Below, piece after piece: positions 16,646 through 25,597 of a stretch of DNA of 64,000 nucleotides. Below the pieces are notes generated by a model. It was not told the DNA's origin, did no database searches, and saw nothing but the letters and a program-made list of their open reading frames with translations. Source of the DNA: Gp7-AA6 sp036001245 (lineage in GTDB: Bacteria; Acidobacteriota; Thermoanaerobaculia; UBA5066; Gp7-AA6); NCBI GenBank assembly GCA_036001245.1, contig DASYUL010000015.1, forward strand, positions 1 through 64,000, given 5' to 3'. The number at the start of each line of letters is the position of its first letter. The first letter of the stretch is position 1. Position numbers and translations under genes: made by a program.

Positions 16646-17463
16646 ACGCGACGAGACTCGATCCGGCCCGGCCCGCCGACGCGCCGCCGCTCGAGAAGAA
16701 GCCCCGCGCGCTGGAGGCGATCCTGCTCCCGGCCGTCACGGCAGGCTTCCTCGTCGCGGTGTGGCACGCGGCGGTCGTCCTCTCGCGCACCGACATCTTT
16801 CCGTCGCCGCTCGCGGTCGCGCGCGGGCTCGGCGAGCTCGCCAGCAAGGGCGTGCTCGGAACCTACGTCCGGGACTCTCTCGTCCGGGTGGGTGCCGGCT
16901 ACTCGCTCGCTCTCGTCCTCGGCATCCCGGCCGGGATCGCGCTCGGCTGGTACTCGGGCGCGGCGCGCGCCATCAATCCCGTGATCCAGCTCCTGCGCCC
17001 GATCAGTCCGCTCGCCTGGATCCCGGTCGCGATCGTGCTCTTCGGCGTGACGAACTCGGCCGCGATCTTTCTCATCTTCCTCGCTTCGTTCTTCCCGATC
17101 GTCGTGGCAACGATGAACGGGGTCCGCAACGTTCCGTCGATGTTCTTGAACGCCGGCCGGAACTTCGGCCTGTCCGCTCCCGCGCTCTTTTCGCGCGTGA
17201 TCTTCCCGGCGGCGCTTCCCCGCGTCCTGACCGGGCTGCGCGTCGCCCTCGGCGTCGCCTGGCTCGTTGTGGTCGCGGCGGAGATGATCGCGGTGAATTC
17301 CGGGCTGGGTTACCTGGTCATCGACTCGCGGAACGCGGGCAAGCGATACGACCTCGTGATCGCCGCGATGCTTCTCATCGGCCTGATCGGCCTCGCGTTG
17401 AACCTCCTCGTGGGGCAGATCGAGCGGTTGCGCGCCGTCCGGTGGGGATTCAATGTCCCGTAG
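16642..17463 (+). CDS. ABC transporter permease (SsuC/TauC/NrtB type), second
   Basis: A 273 aa inner-membrane permease clearly related to the first (LLRPISPLAWIPVAIVLFG; NAGRNFGLSAPALFSRVIFPA). An N-terminal acidic/basic segment precedes about six helices. Two different permease genes in one operon suggest a heterodimeric channel; this transporter class more often has one permease gene. It overlaps the ATPase by ATGA and the binding-protein gene by 11 bp. Confidence 0.88.
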   Translation: MNATRLDPARPADAPPLEKKPRALEAILLPAVTAGFLVAVWHAAVVLSRTDIFPSPLAVARGLGELASKGVLGTYVRDSLVRVGAGYSLALVLGIPAGIALGWYSGAARAINPVIQLLRPISPLAWIPVAIVLFGVTNSAAIFLIFLASFFPIVVATMNGVRNVPSMFLNAGRNFGLSAPALFSRVIFPAALPRVLTGLRVALGVAWLVVVAAEMIAVNSGLGYLVIDSRNAGKRYDLVIAAMLLIGLIGLALNLLVGQIERLRAVRWGFNVP

Positions 17464-18514
17464 CGGCCGGCGCATCGTCCTCGCCATCGCCGTCTGGACG
17501 ACGGTCCTCACGGCGGCGCACTTCGCACTGAACGTCGACTGGTCGAGCGTGGTGAACGACCGGGTGCCGCTCGCAAAGCGGAAGCTGAACGTCGCCTATA
17601 TCCCGGTCACCTGTCACCTGACGTGTCCGGTGACCGACTTCATCTCCCGCTACTCGCTCGACGGAAACATCTTCATCCCCCGGATGTTCCAGGGGTTCCC
17701 CGAGATCAAGGAAGCCCTGCTCTCCGACCGGATGCAAGTGGGGTTCATGGTCGCGCCGATGGCGATCGCGCTGCGCTCACAGGGCGCGCCGATCAAGATC
17801 ATCTACCTCGGCCACCGCTACGGAAGCGCCGTCGTCGTGAAGAAGGACGGCCCCATACACTCGGTCGAGGACCTTCCGGGCCACGTGATCGCGATTCCGA
17901 GTCGTTTCTCCGATGAGCGGCTCATCGTGTTCAAGGCGCTCGCGAAACATCGTCTCCCGGCGAGCTCGGTGAAGATGGTCGAGATGGCGCCCCCCGACGT
18001 GGCGGGCGCGCTCGCCGCCGACGCGATCGACGCGTTCTCGATGGGTGAGCCCTACCCGTCGCAGGCGGAGCTGGGCGGATTCGGACGCGTGCTCTTTCAC
18101 GCGCGCGAGTACTGGCCCGACTACATGTCGTGCGTGGTCGTCGCGCGGCAGGACGTCATTGACCGGCGGCCGCAGGCGCTCCAGGTGCTCGTGGACGGAA
18201 TCGCGCGCTCCGGTCTCTGGCTCGACGAGGGACGTTCCCACCGCCAGCATGCCGCCGACTTCGTGGGGCGCTACTATTACAACCAGCCTCCGGAGCTCCT
18301 GCGCCACGCTCTGACCGAGCCGCTCGACCGCGTCATCTACACGCGTCTTTCGCCGCGCAAGCCCGACTTCGACATTGTGCGAGACCTCATGATCCAGACG
18401 GGCGTCCTCGATCGGAAGATCGAGTTCGAGGAGTACGTCGACCCCCGTTTTGCGGAGGGCGCGGTCGGCCGGACGGCCTGGAAGTACGAGCCGGGGAGCG
18501 GGAAGGCCGAATAG
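17453..18514 (+). CDS. ABC transporter substrate-binding protein (NrtA/SsuA/NMT1-like)
   Basis: A 353 aa periplasmic protein with an N-terminal signal or anchor helix (residues ~8-26) and a two-lobed type II binding fold (KLNVAYIPVTCHLTCPVT ... GFMVAPMAIALRSQGAPIKIIY ... DAFSMGEPYPSQAELGGFGRVL). A Cys pair (CHLTC) lies in the first loop, where substrate contacts occur in NrtA/CmpA relatives. The ligand could be an oxyanion or a small organic acid/sulfonate, but the sequence does not decide. It is the last gene of the importer operon and converges on a sensor gene 3 bp away. Confidence 0.85.
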   Translation: MSRSGRRIVLAIAVWTTVLTAAHFALNVDWSSVVNDRVPLAKRKLNVAYIPVTCHLTCPVTDFISRYSLDGNIFIPRMFQGFPEIKEALLSDRMQVGFMVAPMAIALRSQGAPIKIIYLGHRYGSAVVVKKDGPIHSVEDLPGHVIAIPSRFSDERLIVFKALAKHRLPASSVKMVEMAPPDVAGALAADAIDAFSMGEPYPSQAELGGFGRVLFHAREYWPDYMSCVVVARQDVIDRRPQALQVLVDGIARSGLWLDEGRSHRQHAADFVGRYYYNQPPELLRHALTEPLDRVIYTRLSPRKPDFDIVRDLMIQTGVLDRKIEFEEYVDPRFAEGAVGRTAWKYEPGSGKAE

Positions 18515-18517
18515 TTC

Positions 18518-20536
18518 TCAAGAGCGCTTTTCGCGCAGGCGCTTCAGCTCGGTGATGTCCCGGTTGACGAAGATCGCGGCGAGCGGACGGCCGTAGTCGT
18601 CGCCGAGCGAGACTACGAGCGTCTCGGCCACGCCCTCCGACCCGTCCTTCCGTACGAATGGCATCTCCCCCGACCAGCGCCCCTCGCGCCGCATCGCCCG
18701 AAGCATGCTCGACGTCCGATCGCCGTTTTCCGAAGGGGTGTGAAGAAGCTCGGGCGTCTTGCCGACCGCCTCTTCCTTCGAATAGCCGAACATCCGCGCC
18801 GCCCCGGGGTTCCAGTCGACGATCCGGCCGTCGAGGTCGGTCACGATCACGCCGTCGAAGATGTGGTCGAACGTGCGCGCCTGCCGCTTCATGGTCATTT
18901 CCATCAAGCGACGGTCGGTGACGTCGCGGAAGCTCCACACCCGGCCGACCGTTTTCCCGCCGATCTTCTGAGGCTGCGAATACCGTTCGAAGATCCGTCC
19001 GTCTTTGAACTCGAGCCAGTCGTAGCTCTTCGAGTCCGGCTGCGCGTAAAGCTCCTTGACCTTCTTGATGAACTTCTCCGGGTCTTTGACCTGGTCGAGG
19101 ACCCAGGCGAGCGCCTTGTTGTCGTCGCGCGACTGGAGGACTGACTCCGGGATGCGCCACATTTCCGTGAACTTGCGGTTGAAGTTCACGATCTTGCCGT
19201 TTTCGTCCACGACCAGGATTCCTTCGGTCGTGGCCTCGAGCGTCGCCTTGAGGAGCGAGAGGCTCTCCTCGATCTCCCGATCCGCGCGGAGCCGAGCCGT
19301 GACGTCACGGAACGAGAGCACTTTTCCGATGCTCTTGCCGCCGAGCATCTGCGGGCCGGAGTAGCGCTCGAAGACTCGTCCGTCCTTGAGCTCGACGACG
19401 TCGAGCGCCTCCGCCTCGGGTCGCGCGTACGACCGCATCGCGAGCTGAACGAAGCCACCGGGATCCTTCACCTGATCGAGGACGAAGGCGAGGAGCTGGT
19501 CGCGGTTGGCGGAGGTCGCCACGTTCTCCGGGATCTTCCACATCTCGAGCGATTTCTGGTTGAACGCGAGGAGTTTGCCCTCGTGATCGAAAACGAGGAT
19601 GCCGTCCGCCGTCGAGTCGAGGGTCGCTTTGAGGAGCGAGACCGACTTCTCGAGCTCCCGCTCGCTCGTCTTCTGTTTCGTGATGTCGAGCGCGGAGCCG
19701 ATGACCCCCTTGATCGCGCCGTCGTTATGTCGAAGCGGCTCGACGTGAGCCGCGAACGTACGCCCCTTCCACTCGACTTCATAAGACACCGAACCCCCCG
19801 AGAGGGCCTTCTTGTGGGCGGCGATCGGTCGAAAGTCGGGCTCGCTCGTTCCGAAGTAGTCGTAGAGCGTCAGTCCGACGAACTGACCGGGATGCTGGCC
19901 GATGCCCGCGAGCCCCGCCCCCATGAACGAGGTGAACCGCAGGTTGCGGTCCACCGACCACAGGACTGCCGGCATCTGGTCCACGAGGACTTTGACGGAG
20001 AGCTCTTTCTCGTGGAGCGCCTCGTCGGCTTCCTTGCGTTCGTGGATCAGCCGGCGCCGCAGCTCCAGCTGAGCCTCGACCTGCCGCGACAGCGCGCGCA
20101 GAGCGTTCTCCTGCTCCTCGGTCAGCTGACGAGGAGTCCGGTCGAGGACGCAGAGGGTTCCGAGCGCGTGGCCGTCCGAAGTCCGCAGCGGCGCGCCGGC
20201 GTAGAACCGGATCCTGGGATCCGCCGTGACCAGGGGATTGGTCGAGAACCGGGGATCATTCATCGCGTCGGAAACGACGAAGAGCCCGCGCTGCAGGATC
20301 GCGTGCGCGCAGAACGCGAGGTCGCGGGAGGTCTCTTTCGCCTCGACTCCGATCTTCGACTTGAACCACTGCCGGTCGTGGTCGATGAGCGAGATCATCG
20401 AGATCGGCGTGTCGCAGATCTGCGACGCGATGAGCGCGAGGTCGTCGAACTCGGGCTCGGGAGCGGTATCGAGGATCTCGAGCTCTCGGAGCGCCTCGAG
20501 CCGGGCTTCTTCGTTCGCAGGGAGAGCGGCACGCAT
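18518..20536 (-). CDS. GAF plus multiple-PAS sensor protein without output domain
   Basis: A 672 aa soluble protein. An N-terminal GAF domain (~1-165; LEALRELEILDTAPEPEFDDLA and PISMISLIDHDRQWFKS are typical of phytochrome-like GAF sensors) is followed by four PAS/PAC units (starting near 195, 310, 430 and 550; PAC motifs such as GKVLSFRDVT and GRVWSFRDVTDRR). It ends after the last PAC (FVNRDITELKRLREKRS) with no kinase, GGDEF, EAL or HTH, so it must signal through a partner. The middle two PAS units are close copies (DQVKDP, ERYSGPQ/ERYSQPQ). Start chosen at ATG; TTG 20563 is possible. Confidence 0.85.
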   Translation of the reverse strand: MRAALPANEEARLEALRELEILDTAPEPEFDDLALIASQICDTPISMISLIDHDRQWFKSKIGVEAKETSRDLAFCAHAILQRGLFVVSDAMNDPRFSTNPLVTADPRIRFYAGAPLRTSDGHALGTLCVLDRTPRQLTEEQENALRALSRQVEAQLELRRRLIHERKEADEALHEKELSVKVLVDQMPAVLWSVDRNLRFTSFMGAGLAGIGQHPGQFVGLTLYDYFGTSEPDFRPIAAHKKALSGGSVSYEVEWKGRTFAAHVEPLRHNDGAIKGVIGSALDITKQKTSERELEKSVSLLKATLDSTADGILVFDHEGKLLAFNQKSLEMWKIPENVATSANRDQLLAFVLDQVKDPGGFVQLAMRSYARPEAEALDVVELKDGRVFERYSGPQMLGGKSIGKVLSFRDVTARLRADREIEESLSLLKATLEATTEGILVVDENGKIVNFNRKFTEMWRIPESVLQSRDDNKALAWVLDQVKDPEKFIKKVKELYAQPDSKSYDWLEFKDGRIFERYSQPQKIGGKTVGRVWSFRDVTDRRLMEMTMKRQARTFDHIFDGVIVTDLDGRIVDWNPGAARMFGYSKEEAVGKTPELLHTPSENGDRTSSMLRAMRREGRWSGEMPFVRKDGSEGVAETLVVSLGDDYGRPLAAIFVNRDITELKRLREKRS

Positions 20537-20594
20537 CGCGAGTGGCCGGATTTGGCCGGACAATCTTATTTCAGCCGGGAGTTCTCAGGGCAAT

Positions 20595-20667
20595 GGGGAC
20601 AGATTTATTTAAATGACGCTTTGCAGCAGTTCACCCGGGGGAGTCCGAATTAAATAAACCTGTCCCC
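20595..20667. repeat. palindromic repeat, GGGGACAG...CTGTCCCC family (copy 1)
   Basis: Left arm GGGGACAGATTTATTTAA (20595-20612) pairs with TTAAATAAACCTGTCCCC (20650-20667) with one G-T wobble over 18 positions; the spacer is 37 nt. The same arms recur at 44939-45011 inside and beyond dapB. It lies between the sensor start and the aldehyde dehydrogenase stop. Confidence 0.85.
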
Positions 20668-20669
20668 TT

Positions 20670-22094
20670 CTACGGCTTCAGGAACAGCGTCCTCGGCTCG
20701 GTCATCTCTTCGATCGCATAGCGCACGCCCTCTCTCCCGAAGCCGGACGCCTTGGTCCCCCCGTAGGGGAAGTTGTCGATGCGCAACGTCGGCGCTTCGT
20801 TGATGATCACGCCGCCGACGTCGAGCCGCTCGAATGCCTTCATCGCGCGACCGATGTCGTGCGTGAAGACCGACGCCTGGAGGCCGTACGGGGAGTCGTT
20901 CGCCTTCGCCAGCGCGTCCTCGAAACGCTCGTACGGCTCGACGGTCGCCACCGGACCGAAGATCTCCCGATCGCGCAGCTTCGCTCCCGCCGGAACGTTC
21001 GCCGCGACGACCGGCCAGAGGCGGGAGCCCTCGCGGCGCGCCGGGAGCAGGAGCTTCGCCCCTCCCTGCTTCGCCTCCTCGACCCAGGAGGCCACGCGCT
21101 CCGCGCTATCCGAGTCGATCATCGGCCCGAGCACGGTCGACGATCCGGCGGGATCCGACGGCTCGATCGTCTTCGCTGCGTCGAGCAGCACGGCGAGGAA
21201 CCGGTCGTACACCGGCTGCGCGACGAACAGCCGCTGTGCCTTGATGCAGACCTGGCCCGCGTAGGCGAACGCCGCGGTCGCGAGCTTTCCCGCCACGTCC
21301 TCCACGTCGGCGTCCTCGCAGACGATCGCCGCCGCGTTTCCTCCGAGCTCCAGGATGACCTTCTGGCGCGCCGCCTCTCCCTTGATCTTCCAGCCCACGA
21401 CGTCGCTTCCGGTGAAGCTCACGCAGCGGATGCGTGCGTCGGTCCAGAGAGGGCGAGCGACGTCCGGATCGGCGTGAACGAGCGAAAAGCCCCTTGCGGG
21501 CCACCCCGAGCTCTCGACCGCGCGCGCCAGGAGATCGGCGGTCATCGGCGTGCGCGGAGACGGCTTCAGGATCACGGGATTGCCCGCCGCGAGCGCAGGC
21601 GCGACCTTGTGCAGCGCGAGGTTCAGCGGAAAGTTGAACGGGGTGATGGCGGTGACAGGGCCGACCGGGAAGCGCCGCACCGCGCAGAAGGCGCCTTCGC
21701 CCCGCGGCTCGATGTCGACGGGGACGACTTCGCCCTCCAGGCGCGTCGCCTCTTCGGAGGCCAGCCGAACGGTCGTGAGCCCGCGCTCGACCTCGGCCGT
21801 GGCGTACCGGACGGGCTTGCCGGCCTCGCCGACGATGGTCGCGACCAGCTCTCCGCGCCTCGCTTCGAGCTCGTCTCGGAGGCGCCGGAGGATTTCCGCG
21901 CGGCGATACGCCGGCAGCGCGCGCGTCTCCTCGAATCCATCGGCGGCCGCCGCGATGGCCCGCTCGATCTCGGGCGGACCGGCCTTCGCGGCGCGCGCGA
22001 GGAGCTCGCCGGACCAGGGGGAACGCACGTCGATCCACTGCCCGGTCGTGACCTCCTCTCCACCGATCCGAAGCGGAAGGTCGCGCGGGCTCAC
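20670..22094 (-). CDS. NAD(P)-dependent aldehyde dehydrogenase
   Basis: A 474 aa cytosolic ALDH-superfamily enzyme oxidising an aldehyde to the acid. It has catalytic Cys283 (AGQVCIKAQR), general base Glu249 (LELGGNA), Asn154 (TPFNFPLN) that stabilises the intermediate, and the FTGS cofactor motif at 227-230. Length and motifs fit the broad succinate-semialdehyde/lactaldehyde-like group; the substrate is unclear. It starts with GTG overlapping the lipoprotein stop (GTGA) and is the last gene of a five-gene unit. A palindromic repeat begins just past its stop. Confidence 0.93.
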   Translation of the reverse strand: MSPRDLPLRIGGEEVTTGQWIDVRSPWSGELLARAAKAGPPEIERAIAAAADGFEETRALPAYRRAEILRRLRDELEARRGELVATIVGEAGKPVRYATAEVERGLTTVRLASEEATRLEGEVVPVDIEPRGEGAFCAVRRFPVGPVTAITPFNFPLNLALHKVAPALAAGNPVILKPSPRTPMTADLLARAVESSGWPARGFSLVHADPDVARPLWTDARIRCVSFTGSDVVGWKIKGEAARQKVILELGGNAAAIVCEDADVEDVAGKLATAAFAYAGQVCIKAQRLFVAQPVYDRFLAVLLDAAKTIEPSDPAGSSTVLGPMIDSDSAERVASWVEEAKQGGAKLLLPARREGSRLWPVVAANVPAGAKLRDREIFGPVATVEPYERFEDALAKANDSPYGLQASVFTHDIGRAMKAFERLDVGGVIINEAPTLRIDNFPYGGTKASGFGREGVRYAIEEMTEPRTLFLKP

Positions 22095-23224
22095 GGCGGC
22101 GGCTTCGCCGCGATCCGTGCGCGTATGACCTGCGACAGAGGAATCAGGTCCCGGGACTTCTGCTGCGCCTGGTCATAGGCGACGAAGAACGCCTTCGGCC
22201 CGGCGGCGAGAGCGGTTCGAAAGGCGTCGAGCCCGAGGTTCTGAATGATCCCGTCGGCGAGGAAGGCCCCGCCGGGCCCGGCGATTCGTTGCCCGAAGTC
22301 GAGGCGCCGGATCTCCCCCGACAGCGTCATCCGCTGCTCGAGCTCACTCTCGGACTCGACGAGCCGCTCGGCGGTGCGGTTCAACTCGGCGATCGTCCGC
22401 TTCATCGGCTCCTTCAGCCAGACCGAGAGAGGAAAAAAGTTCTCGTCGACGTGGAAGAGGGCGGCGGGTCCCAGCTCGGTGACGACCTGAAAGAGCGGTT
22501 CGAGCTGGCCGAGCGAGGGATCGTGTCGCGTCCAGTTCGGGTTGCCGGAACGGTAGGTCCGCCAGGACTGACGGAACGCCTCTCCCGCGATCAGTCGGGC
22601 GACGCGCTCGATCTGGTTGTCCACCGACTCGCCGGCCGCGTCACCGAGAGCGCGGGCGAGATCGACGATCATCGCTTCGCTGCCGTCGGGCATGGCCACG
22701 ACGAGATGGTCCGCCAGCCCCGCGACGCCGAACGTCAAGAACACCTGGAGGTGCGTCGTGATCGGTCGGTCGGCGGGCAGGAGCGCGGCCGCGCGCTCGG
22801 CCGCCATCCGCGCGAGGTCGTCTTCCCGGGCGGGCAGCGCCGAGAGAAGTCCTTCCCAGCGTGGACGCGCCGCACGGATCGAGTGGAAGTCGAAGACGGC
22901 GCTGTGCGCCTCTTCGTCGAAAGCCGCCGCGAGGTCGCGCTCGAAGACTTCCGGAGTGCGGCCGGAGTCCTGAAGCGTCAGCTTCACGGCGGGAAGCTCC
23001 TCGAGAGCCTTCGCGTCGTCGATCCGGAACTGGGGACGCGAAAGAAACGCGAGCAGCTCGGCGGCGCCGCGAACGTCGATTTCGATCTCGATCGCGTGTT
23101 TCGCAGCCGGCGCCGCTTCGTAAGGAGCCCGGCTCTTTTCGGAGGCCGGCGGGGCGTAAACGGGCGCTCCCGCGCACCCGCAGGCCGCCGCGACGAGAGC
23201 GAGGAGCCCGGCCCGGCGCGTCAC
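22091..23224 (-). CDS. putative lipoprotein, degenerate metallopeptidase-like (DUF5700-type?)
   Basis: A 377 aa predicted exported lipoprotein: a short hydrophobic signal ends at Cys15 or Cys17 (ALVAAACGCAG). The rest is mostly helical, with IIQNLGLDAFRTALAAGPKAFFVAYDQA near the C-terminus. ARLIAGEAFRQSWRTYR looks like the helix that carries HExxH in DUF5700/DUF2268-type zinc peptidases, but the site reads GEAFR, so metal-binding histidines are missing. Any peptidase link is inference. It starts at GTG overlapping the HAD gene (GTGA) and is itself overlapped by the aldehyde dehydrogenase. Confidence 0.6.
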   Translation of the reverse strand: MTRRAGLLALVAAACGCAGAPVYAPPASEKSRAPYEAAPAAKHAIEIEIDVRGAAELLAFLSRPQFRIDDAKALEELPAVKLTLQDSGRTPEVFERDLAAAFDEEAHSAVFDFHSIRAARPRWEGLLSALPAREDDLARMAAERAAALLPADRPITTHLQVFLTFGVAGLADHLVVAMPDGSEAMIVDLARALGDAAGESVDNQIERVARLIAGEAFRQSWRTYRSGNPNWTRHDPSLGQLEPLFQVVTELGPAALFHVDENFFPLSVWLKEPMKRTIAELNRTAERLVESESELEQRMTLSGEIRRLDFGQRIAGPGGAFLADGIIQNLGLDAFRTALAAGPKAFFVAYDQAQQKSRDLIPLSQVIRARIAAKPPP

Positions 23225-23916
23225 CCGAGGATCGACTCCGCCGCCCGCTCCACGTCCGCGAAGTCGGAAAAAAGGAGGTCAGGCCCTGCGGACTCGAGCT
23301 TTTCCGCCGGCGTCGGCCCGGTCGCGACCGCGATCGCCCGGGCGCCGAGCGACCGCCCGCACGCGACGTCGTGAATGGAGTCCCCGACGATGACGACCGA
23401 GCGTCCGGAGAACTCCCATCCGGTACGCTCGCGCGCCCGCGCGACGGCGACGGCGGGCAGACAGTAGCGGTCGGCGGAGTCGTCGCCGAACGCGCCGAAC
23501 GGAAAGTAACGATTGAAGCCGGGGGGCTCGAGCTTCATGCGGGCGCCTCGTTCGATGTTCCCGGTGAGGAGCCCGAGCGTGACGCGCGGGTCGCGCGCGA
23601 GGCGCTCCAGCAGGGCGGGCACGCCCGGCTTGGGAACGACCGCCTCGGGGCGGAGGCGTCGCCCGAGCTCGTCGACGTAGCGGTCCAGCACGGCGTCCAC
23701 GGTTGCGTCGAATCGTGCGGCGCCGACGACGTCGACGACGAGCTCACGGAGGATCTGCGGATCGGTCTTCCCGGAGAAGTCGTTGCCGTCGGCCGAGCCC
23801 TCCCAGCCGAGCACGGATGAGAGCGCGGCGAGAATCGACTCCCGCGCGGCGCGGCCGGAGGAGATGAGCGTGCCGTCCACGTCGAAGAGCACGAGCCGGC
23901 TGCCATTGACGTTCAT
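23221..23916 (-). CDS. HAD-family phosphatase (phosphoglycolate-phosphatase-like)
   Basis: A 231 aa cytosolic haloacid-dehalogenase hydrolase. Motif I is DVDGT (nucleophile Asp12, acid/base Asp14), motif II is LLTGN, and motif IV is VGDSIHDVACG. A helical C1 cap (~20-90) gives the Gph/PGP-like type. These enzymes hydrolyse small phosphomonoesters; the substrate here is not determined. ATG 23916 overlaps the upstream esterase stop (ATGA) and its own stop overlaps the lipoprotein start (GTGA). Confidence 0.88.
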   Translation of the reverse strand: MNVNGSRLVLFDVDGTLISSGRAARESILAALSSVLGWEGSADGNDFSGKTDPQILRELVVDVVGAARFDATVDAVLDRYVDELGRRLRPEAVVPKPGVPALLERLARDPRVTLGLLTGNIERGARMKLEPPGFNRYFPFGAFGDDSADRYCLPAVAVARARERTGWEFSGRSVVIVGDSIHDVACGRSLGARAIAVATGPTPAEKLESAGPDLLFSDFADVERAAESILG

Positions 23917-24797
23917 CGCTTCCGATCATACGAAAACCGTTTCGCGTGCCACTCGGCGATCGCGACGAGCGCGCGGCGCCAGTAGTTCCAGTCGTGTCCG
24001 CCCGGCTCGAGCACGACCTCCGTCGGGATCCCGTGCTCGTTCATGTACGTCCCGTACTGAGCCGCAACGCCGTCGAGCCCGTAGAAGTCGTCCGTTCCTG
24101 CGCGCAGGTACGCGACGAACGGAGGACGGTCGAAGCGCGCGTCGTGGAGAAGATCCCAGACGTCGTTCGCGGAGAGCGTCTTCGGGTCGGGATGACGTCC
24201 GAACACCCGCTTCAACGTGAGACGCGTGACCCATCCGTAGCGGCGGAGGTCCTCGAGGCTGATCGGGATGAGCGCGCCCGAGAGCGTGGACACGGAACCG
24301 TACAGACCGGGATGCTTCAGCGCGATCTTCACGGCGCCGAACCCGCCCATCGAGATTCCGGTCAATCCGCGAGACGCTGCGCCGGGGAGCACGCGATATC
24401 GCAACTCGATCTGCCGGATCAGATCCCCGGTCAGGAACTCTTCCCAGCGCCGCCGGCCGTCCGCGGAGTCGGAGAACCACGAGCCGGGCGCGCCCGGCGC
24501 GACGACGAGGAATTCGGGGAGGCGCCCGTCGGCCATCCGCGCGAAGAGATCCGCGGCGACCCCGCGTCGATCGAGCGTCCGCACGTTGCCGTATCCGTCG
24601 TGCAGAAAGACGAGGAGCGGATAGCGCCGCCCGGGAGCCGTGCGATACGACGGCGGCTCGAGCACGAGGCAGCGGGCCGGCGAGGGAAGGGTCGCCGTCG
24701 AAAACGTCGCATAGGACATTCCGGTGACCCGCGCGGTCGCGCACCCCGCGGCCAGCGTGACGAGGAGGAGGAAAGTCGGTCTCGAAAGGCGCGTCAA
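23913..24797 (-). CDS. exported alpha/beta-hydrolase esterase (esterase D/FrmB-like lipoprotein)
   Basis: A 294 aa lipoprotein: the signal LTRLSRPTFLLLVTLAAGC has a textbook lipobox (LAAGC). The mature part is an esterase of the putative esterase (PF00756) group, with nucleophile GISMGGFG, a likely Asp in AGTDDFYG and catalytic His in EPGGHDWNYW. Relatives include S-formylglutathione hydrolases and mycolyltransferase-like esterases. TTG 24797 is chosen because it yields the complete lipoprotein signal and sits directly after the upstream stop (TAG-T-TTG); the internal ATG at 24720 would lose it. Second gene of the operon. Confidence 0.82.
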   Translation of the reverse strand: MTRLSRPTFLLLVTLAAGCATARVTGMSYATFSTATLPSPARCLVLEPPSYRTAPGRRYPLLVFLHDGYGNVRTLDRRGVAADLFARMADGRLPEFLVVAPGAPGSWFSDSADGRRRWEEFLTGDLIRQIELRYRVLPGAASRGLTGISMGGFGAVKIALKHPGLYGSVSTLSGALIPISLEDLRRYGWVTRLTLKRVFGRHPDPKTLSANDVWDLLHDARFDRPPFVAYLRAGTDDFYGLDGVAAQYGTYMNEHGIPTEVVLEPGGHDWNYWRRALVAIAEWHAKRFSYDRKR

Positions 24798-24798
24798 A

Positions 24799-25584
24799 CT
24801 ACGGGGACGGTGGAACCGCCGGCGGCGCAAACTCCTTGTCGTCGCGAGTCGGCGAGACGGAGACATTCTCGAAGAGGATGCGGACCGGCTTCCCGACGAT
24901 GGGCTTCTCGAGCGAGAGCTGGATCTCGGCGAAAGTCCGCCAGTCCTTCCAGAGCGCCGTCGTCGGATCCTCGGCAGCGCCCCCGAGGACGTACTGCCAC
25001 TGAACCATCCGCCGGCCGTCGCGGGTGATCCAGAGCCAGTAGACGTCTTTCGGAGTGAGACCGACGTTGTCGAAAGTGAGGCGGATGACGTCGCAGAGCG
25101 CTCCCTCCGGTCCCGTCTTCTCGCCGTCGTAGTCGCGATGAACGCCGGGGTCGAACACCTTCCAGGGCGCGAGCAGCCAGTACGAGTCGTTGATGAACCG
25201 TCCGTACGCGTTTTCGAGGAGCTTCTTCTTCTCTTCCCCTTCAACGGCTTTACCGTTCGAGAATGCGACCCCGTCGCGCGTGTTCACGTTGAAGTACACC
25301 GCGTAGGGCGCGCCCGACTTGTCGCGGCCGAGCAGCCGGTAGTCGCCCGTGTAGCGGTCCCAGACGTGGTGGAACTCCGCCGCGCGGCTGCCCTCCCGCT
25401 CAACGACGAAGTCGAAGCGGAACTGCCGCGCCTTTTCCCACGCCGACGCGCCGCCGAGCGCCGCGATGAGCTCGTGCGCGACCTGATCCGCCTTTTCGTC
25501 GGCGAGCGCGGGACGCGCCGCGGAGAGGATGGAGAGAGAGGTCGAAACGACGACGAAGACGACTCGGCGCGTCGGTTTGTTCAT
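24799..25584 (-). CDS. periplasmic protein of unknown function (LolA-like fold possible)
   Basis: A 261 aa protein with a Sec signal (VVFVVVSTSLSILSAARPALA, cleavage after ALA) and a beta-rich mature part (HHVWDRYTGDYRLLGRD ... VIRLTFDNVGLTPKDVYWLWI ... WQYVLGG). The alternating strands and the order sugar-like/lipid-like tail resemble LolA/LolB-type half-barrels and other outer-membrane sorting-like proteins, but I do not recognise a specific family. It is the promoter-proximal gene of the five-gene unit and is divergent from the PNPOx-like gene across only 11 bp. Confidence 0.7.
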   Translation of the reverse strand: MNKPTRRVVFVVVSTSLSILSAARPALADEKADQVAHELIAALGGASAWEKARQFRFDFVVEREGSRAAEFHHVWDRYTGDYRLLGRDKSGAPYAVYFNVNTRDGVAFSNGKAVEGEEKKKLLENAYGRFINDSYWLLAPWKVFDPGVHRDYDGEKTGPEGALCDVIRLTFDNVGLTPKDVYWLWITRDGRRMVQWQYVLGGAAEDPTTALWKDWRTFAEIQLSLEKPIVGKPVRILFENVSVSPTRDDKEFAPPAVPPSP

Positions 25585-25591
25585 GCTCGGA

Positions 25592-25597
25592 TCATAT
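25592..25597 (-). promoter_or_regulatory. candidate -10 box (TATGAT) overlapping the divergent start codon
   Basis: Minus-strand TATGAT (5 of 6) lies 7 nt before ATG 25584. It overlaps ATG 25596 of the plus-strand gene, so the two divergent units must share or interleave promoter DNA. Confidence 0.4.
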
